Assembly: GCA_045639185.1 (NCBI GenBank)
Contig: JAZUCO010000036.1
Coordinates: forward strand, 1-33,875
Reading direction: 5' to 3'
Length of the DNA stretch: 33,875 bases
Source of the DNA: UBA1081 sp045639185
Lineage (GTDB): Bacteria; Bacillota; Clostridia; Oscillospirales; Acutalibacteraceae
The translations under genes were made by a program, and so were the position numbers. The notes beneath the pieces were generated by a model. That model saw only the letters and a program-made list of their open reading frames with translations. It searched no databases and was not told the origin of the DNA. Positions 9,062-19,100 of the stretch are shown here, piece by piece. Each line of letters starts with the position of its first letter. Position 1 is the stretch's first letter.

Positions 9062-9484
9062 ATGAAATTTACATTATCTGTTACAAGCATTATAATTATT
9101 CTGATATCAGTGCTGTTGATATTCAGCTCCTGCAAAAGTAAAGATAACCTGACTATTGAAGAAATTGATTCAATTTTCAATGATGAACTTACAAGACCTA
9201 TTGATGTTGAAGAGCTGATGAGCAAACTGGGAATCAGCGGCAATGAAAAGGTTTCTGAAGAGATGACTTCTGCTGAAATCAGCACCGAATCTGCACAGCA
9301 GACAATAACAGAAAGTGCAGAAACAACAACTGCAACAACAGTAACACAAAATTCCAAAACAGTATACATTACTCCCTCAGGCAAGAGATATCATCTCAAC
9401 CCTTCCTGCGGCGGCAAAAACAGTTTTTCTGTTTCAATTGATGACGTGGGAAGCAGAACACCCTGCCAGAAATGTGCACAATAA
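9062..9484 (+). CDS. Small lipoprotein with C-terminal YHxxxxC/CxxC domain
   Basis: Lipoprotein of 140 aa. The signal peptide ends in the lipobox FSSC with Cys24 lipidated. An acidic linker and a Ser/Thr/Glu-rich low-complexity stretch (about 70-98) follow. The last 40 residues form a compact domain with VYITPSGKRYHLNPSCGG and a final TPCQKCAQ. The His and three Cys residues (YHxxxxC and CxxC) look like a small metal-binding, probably zinc, site. This tail recurs on many Firmicutes secreted proteins and nucleases, but its role is not known to me. The frame is open further upstream into the SDR gene. The ATG at 9062 with AAAGG before it and a promoter at 8997 fixes the start. Confidence 0.78.
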   Translation: MKFTLSVTSIIIILISVLLIFSSCKSKDNLTIEEIDSIFNDELTRPIDVEELMSKLGISGNEKVSEEMTSAEISTESAQQTITESAETTTATTVTQNSKTVYITPSGKRYHLNPSCGGKNSFSVSIDDVGSRTPCQKCAQ

Positions 9485-9530
9485 AAAAATCACTGTAAAG
9501 GGAGATTCCCGATACAGTGATTTTTTTATT
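9484..9530. terminator. Bidirectional terminator between the lipoprotein and fucosidase genes
   Basis: A 14-bp stem (9484-9497 with 9513-9526; core ATCACTGTA/TACAGTGAT) has an inner GGGA/TCCC pairing. There is a T-run on the plus strand and an A-run before it. It serves two convergent genes. Confidence 0.88.
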
Positions 9531-9533
9531 ATA

Positions 9534-11009
9534 TTATCCGATTTCCATTCTGAAGCATATCGGCAGGTCATTTTTCAGCTCACCTTTGAGATTAATTTCA
9601 AGATACTCTTCATTTCTTGTAAATTCAATCTTTTCGTCGCTGCCGAGAAGTTCAATGCTCTCAATAAGATAATCGTGAGGATTGTGTTTTCTGAGAGTTT
9701 TGATTTTCACATTCTTTGAAGGTCTCATCTGAAAAACATAAAGATATCCGTCTTTATATGTAAATCTGAAATCTTCAGTTGTGAACTTCTTTTCATCACC
9801 GTCTTTGAAAAATCCTTCTTCTGCGTTGACTTCACCTTCACCAAACTGTTTCCAGAATGTTGTGCCGTAAATTCCGTCGCCGTTTATGCTAAGCCACTCA
9901 CCCATTGTGAGAAGAACTTCAGTTTCTTCATCTGTGATAGTACCGTCAGGCTTGGGACCGATATTAATGAGAAGATTACCGTTCTTTGAAACGATATCCA
10001 CAAGGTCGCAGATTACCTGACGTGCACTCTTGTATTCATTATCTTTTCTGTAACCCCATGAACATTTGCCGATAGCTGTATCTGTCTGCCAGTAAACTGG
10101 AGAAATGCCTGAAAGTGCACCTCTTTCAACATCAAATGTTGCAACTGTGGGCGGAAAAGCTTCGTGCTTGTAGTTTATGGTAACTTCTTTACCCCACTCA
10201 TCGGCACGGTTGTAATAATATGCCGCAAGCTTTTTCAGATAAGGCTTAAATGAATGGTTATGAATCCACCAGTCAAAATAGAGAACCGACGGACGGTATT
10301 TATCAATCAATTCGCAAGTCCGTACAAGCCAGTCCTCAAGCCACTCCTTGCTCGCACCTTTTGAATAGGTGTCTGCCGTTGTTACGTGTATTATTTCAGG
10401 GTCGAACTCTTCACAGTAAACGGCAGGTCCGTAAAAGTCGGCATACTTTTCATCGTTTATATCGCTGTCATAAAGTCTGCCCGTATTCATAAAGAAATAG
10501 TGTTCTGCACGGTGTGTTGATGCACAAAAAGTAAGCCCCTGTTTTTTACATTCTGACTTCAATTCGCCGACAACATCCCTGCAAGGCCCCATCCGGGCTG
10601 AATTCCAGCGGTTGAATTCGGTGTCATACATTGCAAATCCGTCATGGTGTTCAGCAACGGGCATAACGTATTTCATACCTGCTTTTTTGAAAAGTGAAAC
10701 CCATTTTGAGGCATCGAATTTCTCCGCTTTGAACATGGGGATAAAATCCTTATATCCGAAAACATTCTGCTCACCATAGGTCTTTTGGTGGTGTTGAAAA
10801 TCACGTGCATTACGGTCGTACATACCGCGGGAATACCATTCGCAGCCGAATGCAGGCACACTGTAAATTCCCCAATGAATGAATACTCCTAATTTGTCGT
10901 GCATATACCAATCCGGCACTTTATGATGAGCAAGAGATTTCCAGTCAGCTTTATATTTACCGCTTTCGTTGACACGGTCAATAAGTTCAAGATATTCTTT
11001 TGTTGTCAT
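9534..11009 (-). CDS. Alpha-L-fucosidase, glycoside hydrolase family 29
   Basis: GH29 retaining alpha-L-fucosidase of 491 aa. Family signatures are LGVFIHWGIYSVPA near residue 40, the substrate-binding EHHDGFAMYD (His121, His122) and VLYFDWW, with Asp246 the expected nucleophile. NGNLLINIGPKPDG is the conserved end of the barrel, followed by a C-terminal beta-sandwich from about residue 385. There is no signal peptide, so it is intracellular. The ATG has GGAG nine bases upstream. It is monocistronic between a promoter at 11049 and the bidirectional terminator. With the mannosidase and galactosidase it fits salvage of fucosylated host glycans. Confidence 0.93.
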   Translation of the reverse strand: MTTKEYLELIDRVNESGKYKADWKSLAHHKVPDWYMHDKLGVFIHWGIYSVPAFGCEWYSRGMYDRNARDFQHHQKTYGEQNVFGYKDFIPMFKAEKFDASKWVSLFKKAGMKYVMPVAEHHDGFAMYDTEFNRWNSARMGPCRDVVGELKSECKKQGLTFCASTHRAEHYFFMNTGRLYDSDINDEKYADFYGPAVYCEEFDPEIIHVTTADTYSKGASKEWLEDWLVRTCELIDKYRPSVLYFDWWIHNHSFKPYLKKLAAYYYNRADEWGKEVTINYKHEAFPPTVATFDVERGALSGISPVYWQTDTAIGKCSWGYRKDNEYKSARQVICDLVDIVSKNGNLLINIGPKPDGTITDEETEVLLTMGEWLSINGDGIYGTTFWKQFGEGEVNAEEGFFKDGDEKKFTTEDFRFTYKDGYLYVFQMRPSKNVKIKTLRKHNPHDYLIESIELLGSDEKIEFTRNEEYLEINLKGELKNDLPICFRMEIG

Positions 11010-11048
11010 AGAATCATACTCCGTTTCAGATAATATGTTTACGATATT

Positions 11049-11077
11049 ATCTTAGCACACAAATCTTATATGTGCAA
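11049..11077 (-). promoter_or_regulatory. Promoter of the fucosidase gene
   Basis: On the minus strand: -35 TTGCAC (11072-11077), a 17-bp spacer, and -10 TAAGAT (11049-11054) with TGC in front. The -10 is weaker than that of the other promoters here. Confidence 0.55.
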
Positions 11078-11151
11078 TATTTTTGTAAAGAGAAAAATAA
11101 CACTGATATATGCAAAAGCAGTCTTGTTTTCTTTTTCGCAGTATGTGATTG

Positions 11152-11180
11152 TTGACTAAAACTTCAGTCTGTGATACAAT
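11152..11180 (+). promoter_or_regulatory. Promoter of the Lgt-like gene
   Basis: -35 TTGACT (11152-11157), a 17-bp spacer, and -10 TACAAT (11175-11180) with TGA in front. It rules out an in-frame GTG at 11171 as a start, because that codon lies inside the promoter. Confidence 0.75.
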
Positions 11181-11212
11181 ATATTCAAAATTCAAAAAAA
11201 GTTGGTGTTTTG

Positions 11213-12085
11213 ATGTACCCTAATTTAGGTGGAACAGAGATTCTGATGTACGATTTATTCGGTCTGGTATCACTCTTATCTCTGTTTTTCTTTAACTTCA
11301 TTAATAAAAGAAAAAAAGAGCAACTTGAAATCGGACTTTTCGCTTTACTCTTTAACCACATATCAAAGTCGAAAAAAATAAACATCGCAAAAATTAAAAA
11401 GGTTTTTTTATTTTCAGAAACACTCATAATTTCAGTGGTTCAGTGCATTCCCATTACATTCAATTCCAATTTCGGTAATTTGGTCAAAACAAACGCAAAC
11501 TATTTCGGTTTGTTATATTTTGCCCCCTTAGTTTTATATATTTTCTTTCTTCTCTTATTCATAAATCCTCTGACACAGTCAGATCTGATCACTCCTGCTT
11601 ATCCGCTTGCACTGTTTTTTGCAAAATTAGGTTGTTTCTGCAGTGGCTGTTGTAACGGAATTGAAATTTCTTCAGGTATGTTCAATCACGATACCAACCG
11701 AATAGAATTTCCGGTCCAGCTTGTTGAAACTGCTCTGGCTTTACTGATTTTTATTTTTCTTCTGTACTACAGAAGGAAATCCACCAAAGGTACATTATTC
11801 CCCATTTATATGATATTGTACAGTTCTACACGTTTTTTCAGCGAGTTTTTAAGATCGGATCCTGCTACTATGTTCGGACTGAAACATTACCAGATCTTTT
11901 GCATAATAGGTGTTATCCTTGGTATTCTGGAACTGTTTGTTATTAAAAAATTCTCTGACCATATTCTGAATTTCTATAATACGGTTCATGAATTCTGTGA
12001 AAGCAAATTCAACAGCTGTGTTGCTGCTGAAATGAAGAAAAATGCTAAAAACAGCAAACATAAAAAAAAGAAGAAGAAAAGATAA
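11213..12085 (+). CDS. Prolipoprotein diacylglyceryl transferase-like membrane protein
   Basis: Polytopic membrane protein of 290 aa with several hydrophobic segments, related to Lgt, which moves a diacylglyceryl group from phosphatidylglycerol to the lipobox Cys. The Lgt-like features are PVQLVE (167-172; canonical PTQLYE), LYSSTRFFSEFLR ending at 214, and a Gly-rich signature at 139-149. That signature reads LGCFCSGCCNG instead of the canonical GRxGNFxNGE type. This Cys-rich variant marks a divergent Lgt-like subfamily, so true Lgt activity is uncertain. The tail is a Lys-rich cytosolic extension. Start: the ATG at 11213, just downstream of the promoter. It faces the NRPS genes convergently. 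Confidence 0.7.
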   Translation: MYPNLGGTEILMYDLFGLVSLLSLFFFNFINKRKKEQLEIGLFALLFNHISKSKKINIAKIKKVFLFSETLIISVVQCIPITFNSNFGNLVKTNANYFGLLYFAPLVLYIFFLLLFINPLTQSDLITPAYPLALFFAKLGCFCSGCCNGIEISSGMFNHDTNRIEFPVQLVETALALLIFIFLLYYRRKSTKGTLFPIYMILYSSTRFFSEFLRSDPATMFGLKHYQIFCIIGVILGILELFVIKKFSDHILNFYNTVHEFCESKFNSCVAAEMKKNAKNSKHKKKKKKR

Positions 12086-12154
12086 CCGACAGCGGCTATG
12101 CCCGGCTCAAAAGTATTTTATTTCTCATAATAGTGTTTATTTTATACTGAAATT

Positions 12155-12206
12155 AAAAACAGATGTATTCAAACAGATTATTGGTTTGATTCATCTGTTT
12201 TTTCTG
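12155..12206 (+). terminator. Terminator of the Lgt-like gene
   Basis: Imperfect stem: outer arms AAAAACAGATG (12155-12165) and CATCTGTTTTT (12192-12202), with an inner CAAAC/GTTTG pairing, then a T-rich tail. Confidence 0.65.
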
Positions 12207-12252
12207 TTGTTAAAATGCACGATTGTACCGGGAGAATGATGACAAATAAAAC

Positions 12253-12291
12253 AAAACTGACTTCCCTTGAAAAGAGAAGTCAGTTTTTTTC
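12253..12291. terminator. Bidirectional terminator at the end of the NRPS operon
   Basis: A 12-bp stem AAAACTGACTTC/GAAGTCAGTTTT around an 11-nt loop. T7 follows on the plus strand, and the minus strand continues GTTTTATTT. It closes the minus-strand NRPS transcript 17 bases after the stop codon. Confidence 0.85.
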
Positions 12292-12306
12292 GTCCGAGTA
12301 TGCGTT

Positions 12307-15300
12307 TCAAATTAACCGAAGAATAATCTCCGTAAGCGTCTGAGCATTATCAGATTGAAAATAATGACTTTCCGATTCTATAAAACTTACGGATTTTACC
12401 TGAGTAAAATATTTCAGCCAGCACTTTTCGGTATTGCGGTAATTCGTTGTAAATATATCTTTTTTGCTGATAATTACACTGAGAGGAGTATTTATTCTGC
12501 ATTCAAATTCAGCAAATGCCGTATTTGCGAAGTCTGTATCATTGCGGAAAGCATCAATAAGCTTTCCTGCTCTATCACTCTGCAGTTTTCCCAAATCAGC
12601 ACCGGCTTTTTTCAAAATTGCACAGATTGCAGAGTCAGGAACGATATTCCAGATATTCTTTTTCACGGCAATTGCGGGGGGTATGCTTGCACCTGCGAAA
12701 TAATGATTCACTTCCACACATTCTTCCGCCAGAGCCTTTAATATCTGCAACGCAAGAGCAGAACCTACACAATGAGAATACATATATATTTTTTTATCAT
12801 TAAGTGCTGTAGCAATTTCTTCAGCAACCTTTTTACAATCTTTCAAAGAGTGCAGGAAAGGAACAAAATAAATATCAATATCCTTTTGTGATTTTTTCAT
12901 ACAGTAAACAAAATTGCTGTAAGCCTCTGCACCGCCACCGGCAAAGGGAAGCAGTATCATAACTCGCTCCGCATCGTCGGATATATGCAACGGCTCAAGA
13001 TATTCCAGAGTGACTCTCTTTTTGGAACCGATTACGTAAGACAGCATTGCGGGTGTGGGATTGCTTATGAATTCAGCAGCAGAAACCTCCTCAAATCCCT
13101 CTTCGCCAAGAAGTGATATCATCGAAATGCTTGTTCCGCCCAATTCAAAGAAATCGCTGTTTCTTCCGACACCTTCAATTCCGAGAACCTTTTCAAAGGT
13201 GTCACAGATGAATCTTTCAGTATCATTCAAAGGGGCAGCATATTCTTCTTTCTGCACCGCTCCGATTTCAACAAGTGATAATGCTTTTCTGTCAAGCTTA
13301 CCGCTCTGATTAAGAGGAAGCTTTTCAAGATGAACAAATATATTAGGAATCATATAGCGCGGCAACTTATCTGCACAAATCTCCTTTATACGGAATACAT
13401 CTGTCATTTCACCTGTGTAGAATGCAACTAAAACGTCTTTTTCGCTGACATTTTTAACTGTTACTGCCACCGAAGATACACCATCGATACCGCTGATAAC
13501 TGACTCGATTTCGCCAAGCTCAATTCTCTGTCCGTTAAGCTTTATCTGGGCATCAATTCTTCCACAGAAGATAATATTTCCATCCTCACGCCAGTATGCA
13601 AGATCACCCGTTCTGTAGAGCTTTCCTTCTCCGAAGGGATTGTCAATGAATTTTTCCGCTGTAAGCTCCGGATTATTAAGATAACCCTGTCCTACATTAG
13701 CACCTGCAATGCAAAGTTCACCTGTTACTCCTGCGGGTACAGGATTAAGATACTTATCAAGAATATGCATATGTGTATTGTAGATAGGCTTGCCGATGGG
13801 TACCGGATCTGCATCTGTCGGCGCACAGTCGTAATATGTTACATCAACGGCACACTCCGTAGGTCCGTATAGGTTATGGAGGCTTACTTTACTGCAATCA
13901 TAAAGATTATAGAATCTCTGCACGAGATTTGCTGAAAGTGCTTCACCTGAAAGAAACACATATTTAACTGTTTCAAACTTGTAAATCTCTTCTCTGTGCC
14001 TTTCAAGATAATTGAGGAATATCTCAAACACAGAAGGTACAAAGTGAAGATGGGTTACACTGTTCTTTTCTGTCTCTTCGAGTATCTTTACGGGAAGGAA
14101 ATGCTCACCGGGAGCGGATGCCGAAAGACATCCTCCGCACATTCCCCACCAGAAAAGCTCCCATACCGACACGTCGAAGGTGTATGGGGTTTTCTGCAGG
14201 ATTACCCCATTTTCATAAAGCGGATACTTGTCATGCATCCAGAGGATTCTGTTAACCGCTGACTTATGGCTTACTCTTGCACCCTTTGGTGCTCCTGTTG
14301 AGCCTGAGGTGTAAATCACATAAGCTGTGTCATTTTCTTCGGCTGCACAATAGGGAATGACTGAATTAACAGTTTCTGCATTTTTAATAAATTCCGTCAT
14401 ATCAATGCAAGGTCTGTCCCCTGCTTTTGATATAAATTTCCCCTGTGCAACAACAGCTGCTGCGTTACTGTTTTCAAGAATATAATCTATTCTCTCCTGA
14501 GGATAATCAGGATCGATAGGCAGGTATGCGTTGCCTCCTCGGATTATTCCGTAAACTGCAGCATACATTTCTACCGAGCGCTCTGAAATAACTGCAACTA
14601 CGCTTTTTCTGCCGTCTGAAATTTTTCTTATCTCTGCGTCGAGCATTTCCGAAATACCGAGAAACTCTCCGAATGTTACTTCCTTGCAACCTGCCTTAAT
14701 ACATACCTTGCCGCTGTTTGCTCTTGCGGTCTTTTCAAAGAGACTGAAGAGTGTTGATGCTTCGGGTATGTCATAGTTATGTGCGGTTTCGTTAAATGAA
14801 TCAAGGAGTGCTGTATCCGTTACAGAAATATCCTTGATTTTTCTGTCTGCTTCAAGGGATACTTCCAGAATCGAGATATATCCTCTGATAAATTCAGTAA
14901 TTTCTCTTTCTGTATACATCTCTTTTGCATAGGATGTTCTTACCGCATAACCGTTACTGTCCTTAAGAACGGTAACTGTAAGGTTAAACTCCGTTTGTTC
15001 TTTGAAGGAAACAACCTCAAGTGCAAGTGCACCATCAGTTATTTCAGTTCCGTCTCCGGTGTAATAGTTTTCAAAGACAAACAGTGCGTCAATCATTTTA
15101 CTGTCAATACTGCCCGCTTTGTATACATCTGCAAGAGGTAATATGCCGTTGATGTCTGTATATGCTGTCTGCTTCTGTATTTCTTTTACTGTATCTGCAA
15201 GAGTCGTTTCTTCATCTGCACTGATTCTTACAGGTACTGTGTTTATGAAGAGACCTACTGTCTTATCAATATTTCTCAAAGGTATACTTCTGCCGGAGAT

Positions 15301-16149
15301 TACTTTGTCAAAAACTACCTCTTCACTGCCTGAATATTTCTGTAATGCAATACTGAAGGCACTCTCGAAAACAGTATTGAGCGAAATTCTGTTTTCCTTT
15401 GCAAAGCGCTCAATATTCCTTGACACGACCTCATCAAGCGGTGTTAAGAAGGTAACAATTTCTTCATTTTTACTGTTATCTTTCTTCTCCTTGCCGAAGA
15501 TATGAGAAACAGTACTGTCTGAAAGAAGATTCTTCCAGTATTCGGAAACAGCATTTTTATCACAGCTCTTAAGCCAGCCTACATAATCTGCATAGGAGGT
15601 ATTGGAAGAAACCTCTTTTCTGATTTCATCTGTAAGTGATTCTGCACTGATTCCCGCTACAAGCTTGCCGTAATATTTCTGTAAATCACTGATGATTACA
15701 GGAAGACACCAACCGTCAATAATGATGTGATGACTAAATGTAAGCATAAAACGTTCATCACTGAAATCAATGATGATTACTCTGAAAAGAGAATCTCTCT
15801 GTAAATCAAATGATCTTTTATCCTCTTCAGCAACAATCTCATCAAGCAGATTTTGTGAGAAAGGCTCATTCTTTTCTCTGATTCTGAATTCCGGTTTTCT
15901 GTTTTCAAGGATAACTTGCTTTATTGCTCCTGTTGATTTAAGGGCAGTAAAAGCTGTTTTAAGGACCTCATGTCTGACTGAAAGCAATTCAACACTCTTT
16001 CCGAGCATACCAAGATCTGCCGCTCTGCTGATTCTGCAAATACTCTGCAGGCGATAGGTCTTTGTCTCGGGGTTACGGAAATACTGGGCATAAATCCCCT
16101 CCTGCATAGGAGTCAGACCGTATATATCCTTAATGTTGTTATTCTTCAT
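12307..16149 (-). CDS. Nonribosomal peptide synthetase, C-A-T-TE, serine-specific, Cys-type thioesterase
   Basis: Second, terminating NRPS module, 1280 aa. Domains: an acceptor docking segment at the N-terminus (KDIYGLTPMQEGI); condensation with HHIIIDG at 140-146; adenylation about 465-960 with TSGSTGAPKG, YGPTE and NQSGKLDRK; carrier with LGGTS (phosphopantetheine Ser1007); thioesterase about 1055-1280. Specificity residues D659, V660, W663, H702, F732, S734, L760, V768, D769 and K951 read DVWHFSLVDK, the EntF-type L-Ser code. The thioesterase resembles stand-alone (type II, SrfAD/RifR) enzymes, with PFAGGG at 1068-1073. Its nucleophile position is Cys1127 (SHCVG), with Asp1231 and His1262. 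Start: an ATG overlapping the upstream stop by 11 bases, favoured over an in-frame TTG at 16167; this suggests translational coupling. Confidence 0.93.
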   Translation of the reverse strand: MKNNNIKDIYGLTPMQEGIYAQYFRNPETKTYRLQSICRISRAADLGMLGKSVELLSVRHEVLKTAFTALKSTGAIKQVILENRKPEFRIREKNEPFSQNLLDEIVAEEDKRSFDLQRDSLFRVIIIDFSDERFMLTFSHHIIIDGWCLPVIISDLQKYYGKLVAGISAESLTDEIRKEVSSNTSYADYVGWLKSCDKNAVSEYWKNLLSDSTVSHIFGKEKKDNSKNEEIVTFLTPLDEVVSRNIERFAKENRISLNTVFESAFSIALQKYSGSEEVVFDKVISGRSIPLRNIDKTVGLFINTVPVRISADEETTLADTVKEIQKQTAYTDINGILPLADVYKAGSIDSKMIDALFVFENYYTGDGTEITDGALALEVVSFKEQTEFNLTVTVLKDSNGYAVRTSYAKEMYTEREITEFIRGYISILEVSLEADRKIKDISVTDTALLDSFNETAHNYDIPEASTLFSLFEKTARANSGKVCIKAGCKEVTFGEFLGISEMLDAEIRKISDGRKSVVAVISERSVEMYAAVYGIIRGGNAYLPIDPDYPQERIDYILENSNAAAVVAQGKFISKAGDRPCIDMTEFIKNAETVNSVIPYCAAEENDTAYVIYTSGSTGAPKGARVSHKSAVNRILWMHDKYPLYENGVILQKTPYTFDVSVWELFWWGMCGGCLSASAPGEHFLPVKILEETEKNSVTHLHFVPSVFEIFLNYLERHREEIYKFETVKYVFLSGEALSANLVQRFYNLYDCSKVSLHNLYGPTECAVDVTYYDCAPTDADPVPIGKPIYNTHMHILDKYLNPVPAGVTGELCIAGANVGQGYLNNPELTAEKFIDNPFGEGKLYRTGDLAYWREDGNIIFCGRIDAQIKLNGQRIELGEIESVISGIDGVSSVAVTVKNVSEKDVLVAFYTGEMTDVFRIKEICADKLPRYMIPNIFVHLEKLPLNQSGKLDRKALSLVEIGAVQKEEYAAPLNDTERFICDTFEKVLGIEGVGRNSDFFELGGTSISMISLLGEEGFEEVSAAEFISNPTPAMLSYVIGSKKRVTLEYLEPLHISDDAERVMILLPFAGGGAEAYSNFVYCMKKSQKDIDIYFVPFLHSLKDCKKVAEEIATALNDKKIYMYSHCVGSALALQILKALAEECVEVNHYFAGASIPPAIAVKKNIWNIVPDSAICAILKKAGADLGKLQSDRAGKLIDAFRNDTDFANTAFAEFECRINTPLSVIISKKDIFTTNYRNTEKCWLKYFTQVKSVSFIESESHYFQSDNAQTLTEIILRLI

Positions 16150-19100
16150 CAATATCTGTCCAATCAAATAAATCTTTTAACTCATTAAACTCTTCTTCAG
16201 TAAGTTCGCTGTCAGAAAAATCTGAACGAGTTTTTACCACTTCATCACTTGCTGTACATATGCTGACAAGTTTTTCTGTATATCTTACGAATTCTTCTGT
16301 GAGCCTTTGTGCAAGATTTTTCTCATGTCTGCACTTCGGCACAACAACATTTACAGCAAGGATACCGTTTATAACAGAGCAATCAACACTGCTTTTTCCG
16401 CTGAAACCTGCTGTACCTGAATTAAAGGACACAAGCTCATTTTCATCATCATTAGCCTCATTACGGTAGTAGTTGAATATGATATCCGTATTTTTATGGA
16501 AACCCTCTCTTAAAAGAAGATAGTCAATACCGGTTTTCGGTATTCTTCTCATTGTTTCCTTTGTTTCAGTAAGTGATTCTGTCTCATCTGCGTCTTTTTC
16601 AAACACAACGGGATAACAGGTAGTAAACCAGCCTACTGTACGGTCAAGTGATATGGGTTTTTGAAGCTCTGTTCTGCCATAACCTTCAACAATTATGCCT
16701 ACTGAACCGTTTGTAATTCTGCTTGCGGCAAGACCGAGTGCTGTAAGAAGAATCTCGTTTGCTCTTGTTCCGTAGGCGGTATTAGCATCGTTTATGATCT
16801 TATCCGAAAACGCCTTACTGAAGGTGTGGCTGTAAAGTTCTGCTTCGTTCTCTTTGTCATTTTCTGAACAAAGAGGCATTGCACTGTCAAGTCTGCTGTC
16901 GATATTCTTCCAGTAGTTTCTGATTTCATCAGCAATTGTCTTTGCATAGCTGTCAAGCTCTTCGCTCCACTGTATGAAGGATGCTGTTTTCGCAGGAAGT
17001 GTAATTTCTTCCCCCTTCTTAATCTGTTCAACTGCCATTTTGAAATCCTTCATAAGAATTTCCCATGACACAAGGTCGATAAGGAAGTGATGTACAGTTA
17101 TCGCGATAAGGTTTCCTTCTTCTGTTGTGCAGAACACAACATTTACAAGATTATCTCCCTCTACACTTCTTCTGCTTAAATAATTTATTGCTTCATTTGT
17201 ATCGGCAATATCTGCCTGCTCAAAGGAATATGCATCTCTTTCTGCTGCAGAATGTATTTCTATACCATTGTCACTTAAAGTGCCTCTTAACATATCGTGA
17301 CGAGCAACAATGACATCAAAAGCTTTTCTTGCCGTATCTGCATCACAGTCTGCGGCGATTACACAGTTATGAACAAAATCCTTAGGTATTGTGCCGTTTT
17401 CCTTAATGAAGGTACGCATAATCGGGCTGTAGGGAATGAATCCGTTTACCTCATTCTGCTCATACACAGCTTTTGCATCTGTAGATTTCATTGATGCTGC
17501 GATATCCAAAAGAGTATCGTTCTGCATTATATCTGCAACGTGAATCTCGTAGCCTGCTTCCTCCAGCTCGGAAACAAGATAAATAGCCTTTATGGAGTCA
17601 CCGCCGATATCAAAGAAATTGTCAGACATACTCATTTTTTCAATACCGAGGACAACAGATATACACTCAGAAAGAACTTTTTCCCTTTCAGTTTCAGGAG
17701 CTGTATATTCAGAAGTTGTTTCTATATTTTCAAGATCAACAAAGGGCAATGATTTCCTGTCAATCTTACCGCTTGAGGTAAGAGGAATTTCAGAGAGATA
17801 AACAAAAACATTGGGAATCATATATTTCGGAAGACTTCCTGAAATATTTTCCTTGATTACCTTTGCAGATTTTTCTTCACCGGTGTAGAAAACGCAGATA
17901 AACTGTCTGCCTTGTCTGTCTTCACGGACAACAGCAACAGAGAGAGTAATTCCTTCAACTGATGAAACAGCATTTTCAATTTCACCAAGCTCAATTCTCT
18001 GACCGTGGATTTTTACCTGGAAGTCATTTCTGCCTATAAAGATAATATTTCCGTCTTCTTCCCAATATCCGAGGTCACCTGTTTTATACAGTTTGCCGTC
18101 ACCAAAGGGGTTGTCTATGAATTTTTCGTTTGTGAGTGATTCGTTGTTAAGATATCCCTGACCTACATTCATACCTGCAATGCAAAGCTCACCCTGTACA
18201 CCAACGGGAACAAGGTTCATATATTTATCAACAACGTGCATCTGAGTGTTGTAAATGGGTTTACCGATAGGTATTGGGTCTGTATCTTCAGGTCTGCAAT
18301 CATAATATGTTACGTCAACAGCACATTCTGTGGGACCATAAAGATTGTGAAGAGTGACTTTATTGAAATCATAAAGTCTGAAAAATCTCTGTACGAGTGA
18401 AGCAGACAGAGCTTCACCTGAAAGGAATACATATTTTACAGATGAGAATTTTTCAATTTCATCTTTATGTGATTCAAGGTAATTGAGGAAAATTTCAAAA
18501 ACAGAGGGAACAAAGTGAATGTGAGTGACCTTGTTTTTCTGTGTTTCAGAAAGAATTTTATCAGGCAGGAAATGTTCATCAGGTCTTGATGCTGCAAGTG
18601 AGCCGCCAACCATTCCCCACCAGAAAAGTTCCCATACAGAAACATCAAATGTGTAGGGTGTTTTCTGAAGTATTACATCTTCTGCGCCAAGAGGATATTT
18701 ATCGTGCATCCACATTATTCTGTTTACGGCAGATTTATGGCTGACTTTTGCACCCTTGGGGTTACCTGTTGAGCCTGATGTATAGATAACATAAGCTGTG
18801 TCATTTTTATCAGCACAGCAGGGCAATACATTTTCTGCTTTCTTTGTGTTTTTGATAAAATCAGTCATATTGATGCAAGGTACTTTTCCTGCAAGATGAT
18901 TGAATTTTTCCTGACATACAACTGCAGCAGCATTACTGTTGCTGAGAATATATTCAATTCTGTCAGACGGATAATTCGGGTCTATGGGTAAGTATGCATT
19001 TCCGCCTCTGATAATGCCGTAAACAGCACAATACATTTCAGGTGAACGCTCTGCAATAACAGCAATAACCGATTTCTTGTTATCTGTAATATTTCTTATC

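Noticed and set aside
11171..11212. GTG start of the Lgt-like gene
   Set aside because: The codon lies within the promoter, before any transcript could begin.
12769..12771. Sequencing error turning Ser into Cys in the thioesterase
   Set aside because: It cannot be excluded by reading alone, but the gene is otherwise intact with all other motifs and triad members, so Cys is taken as real.
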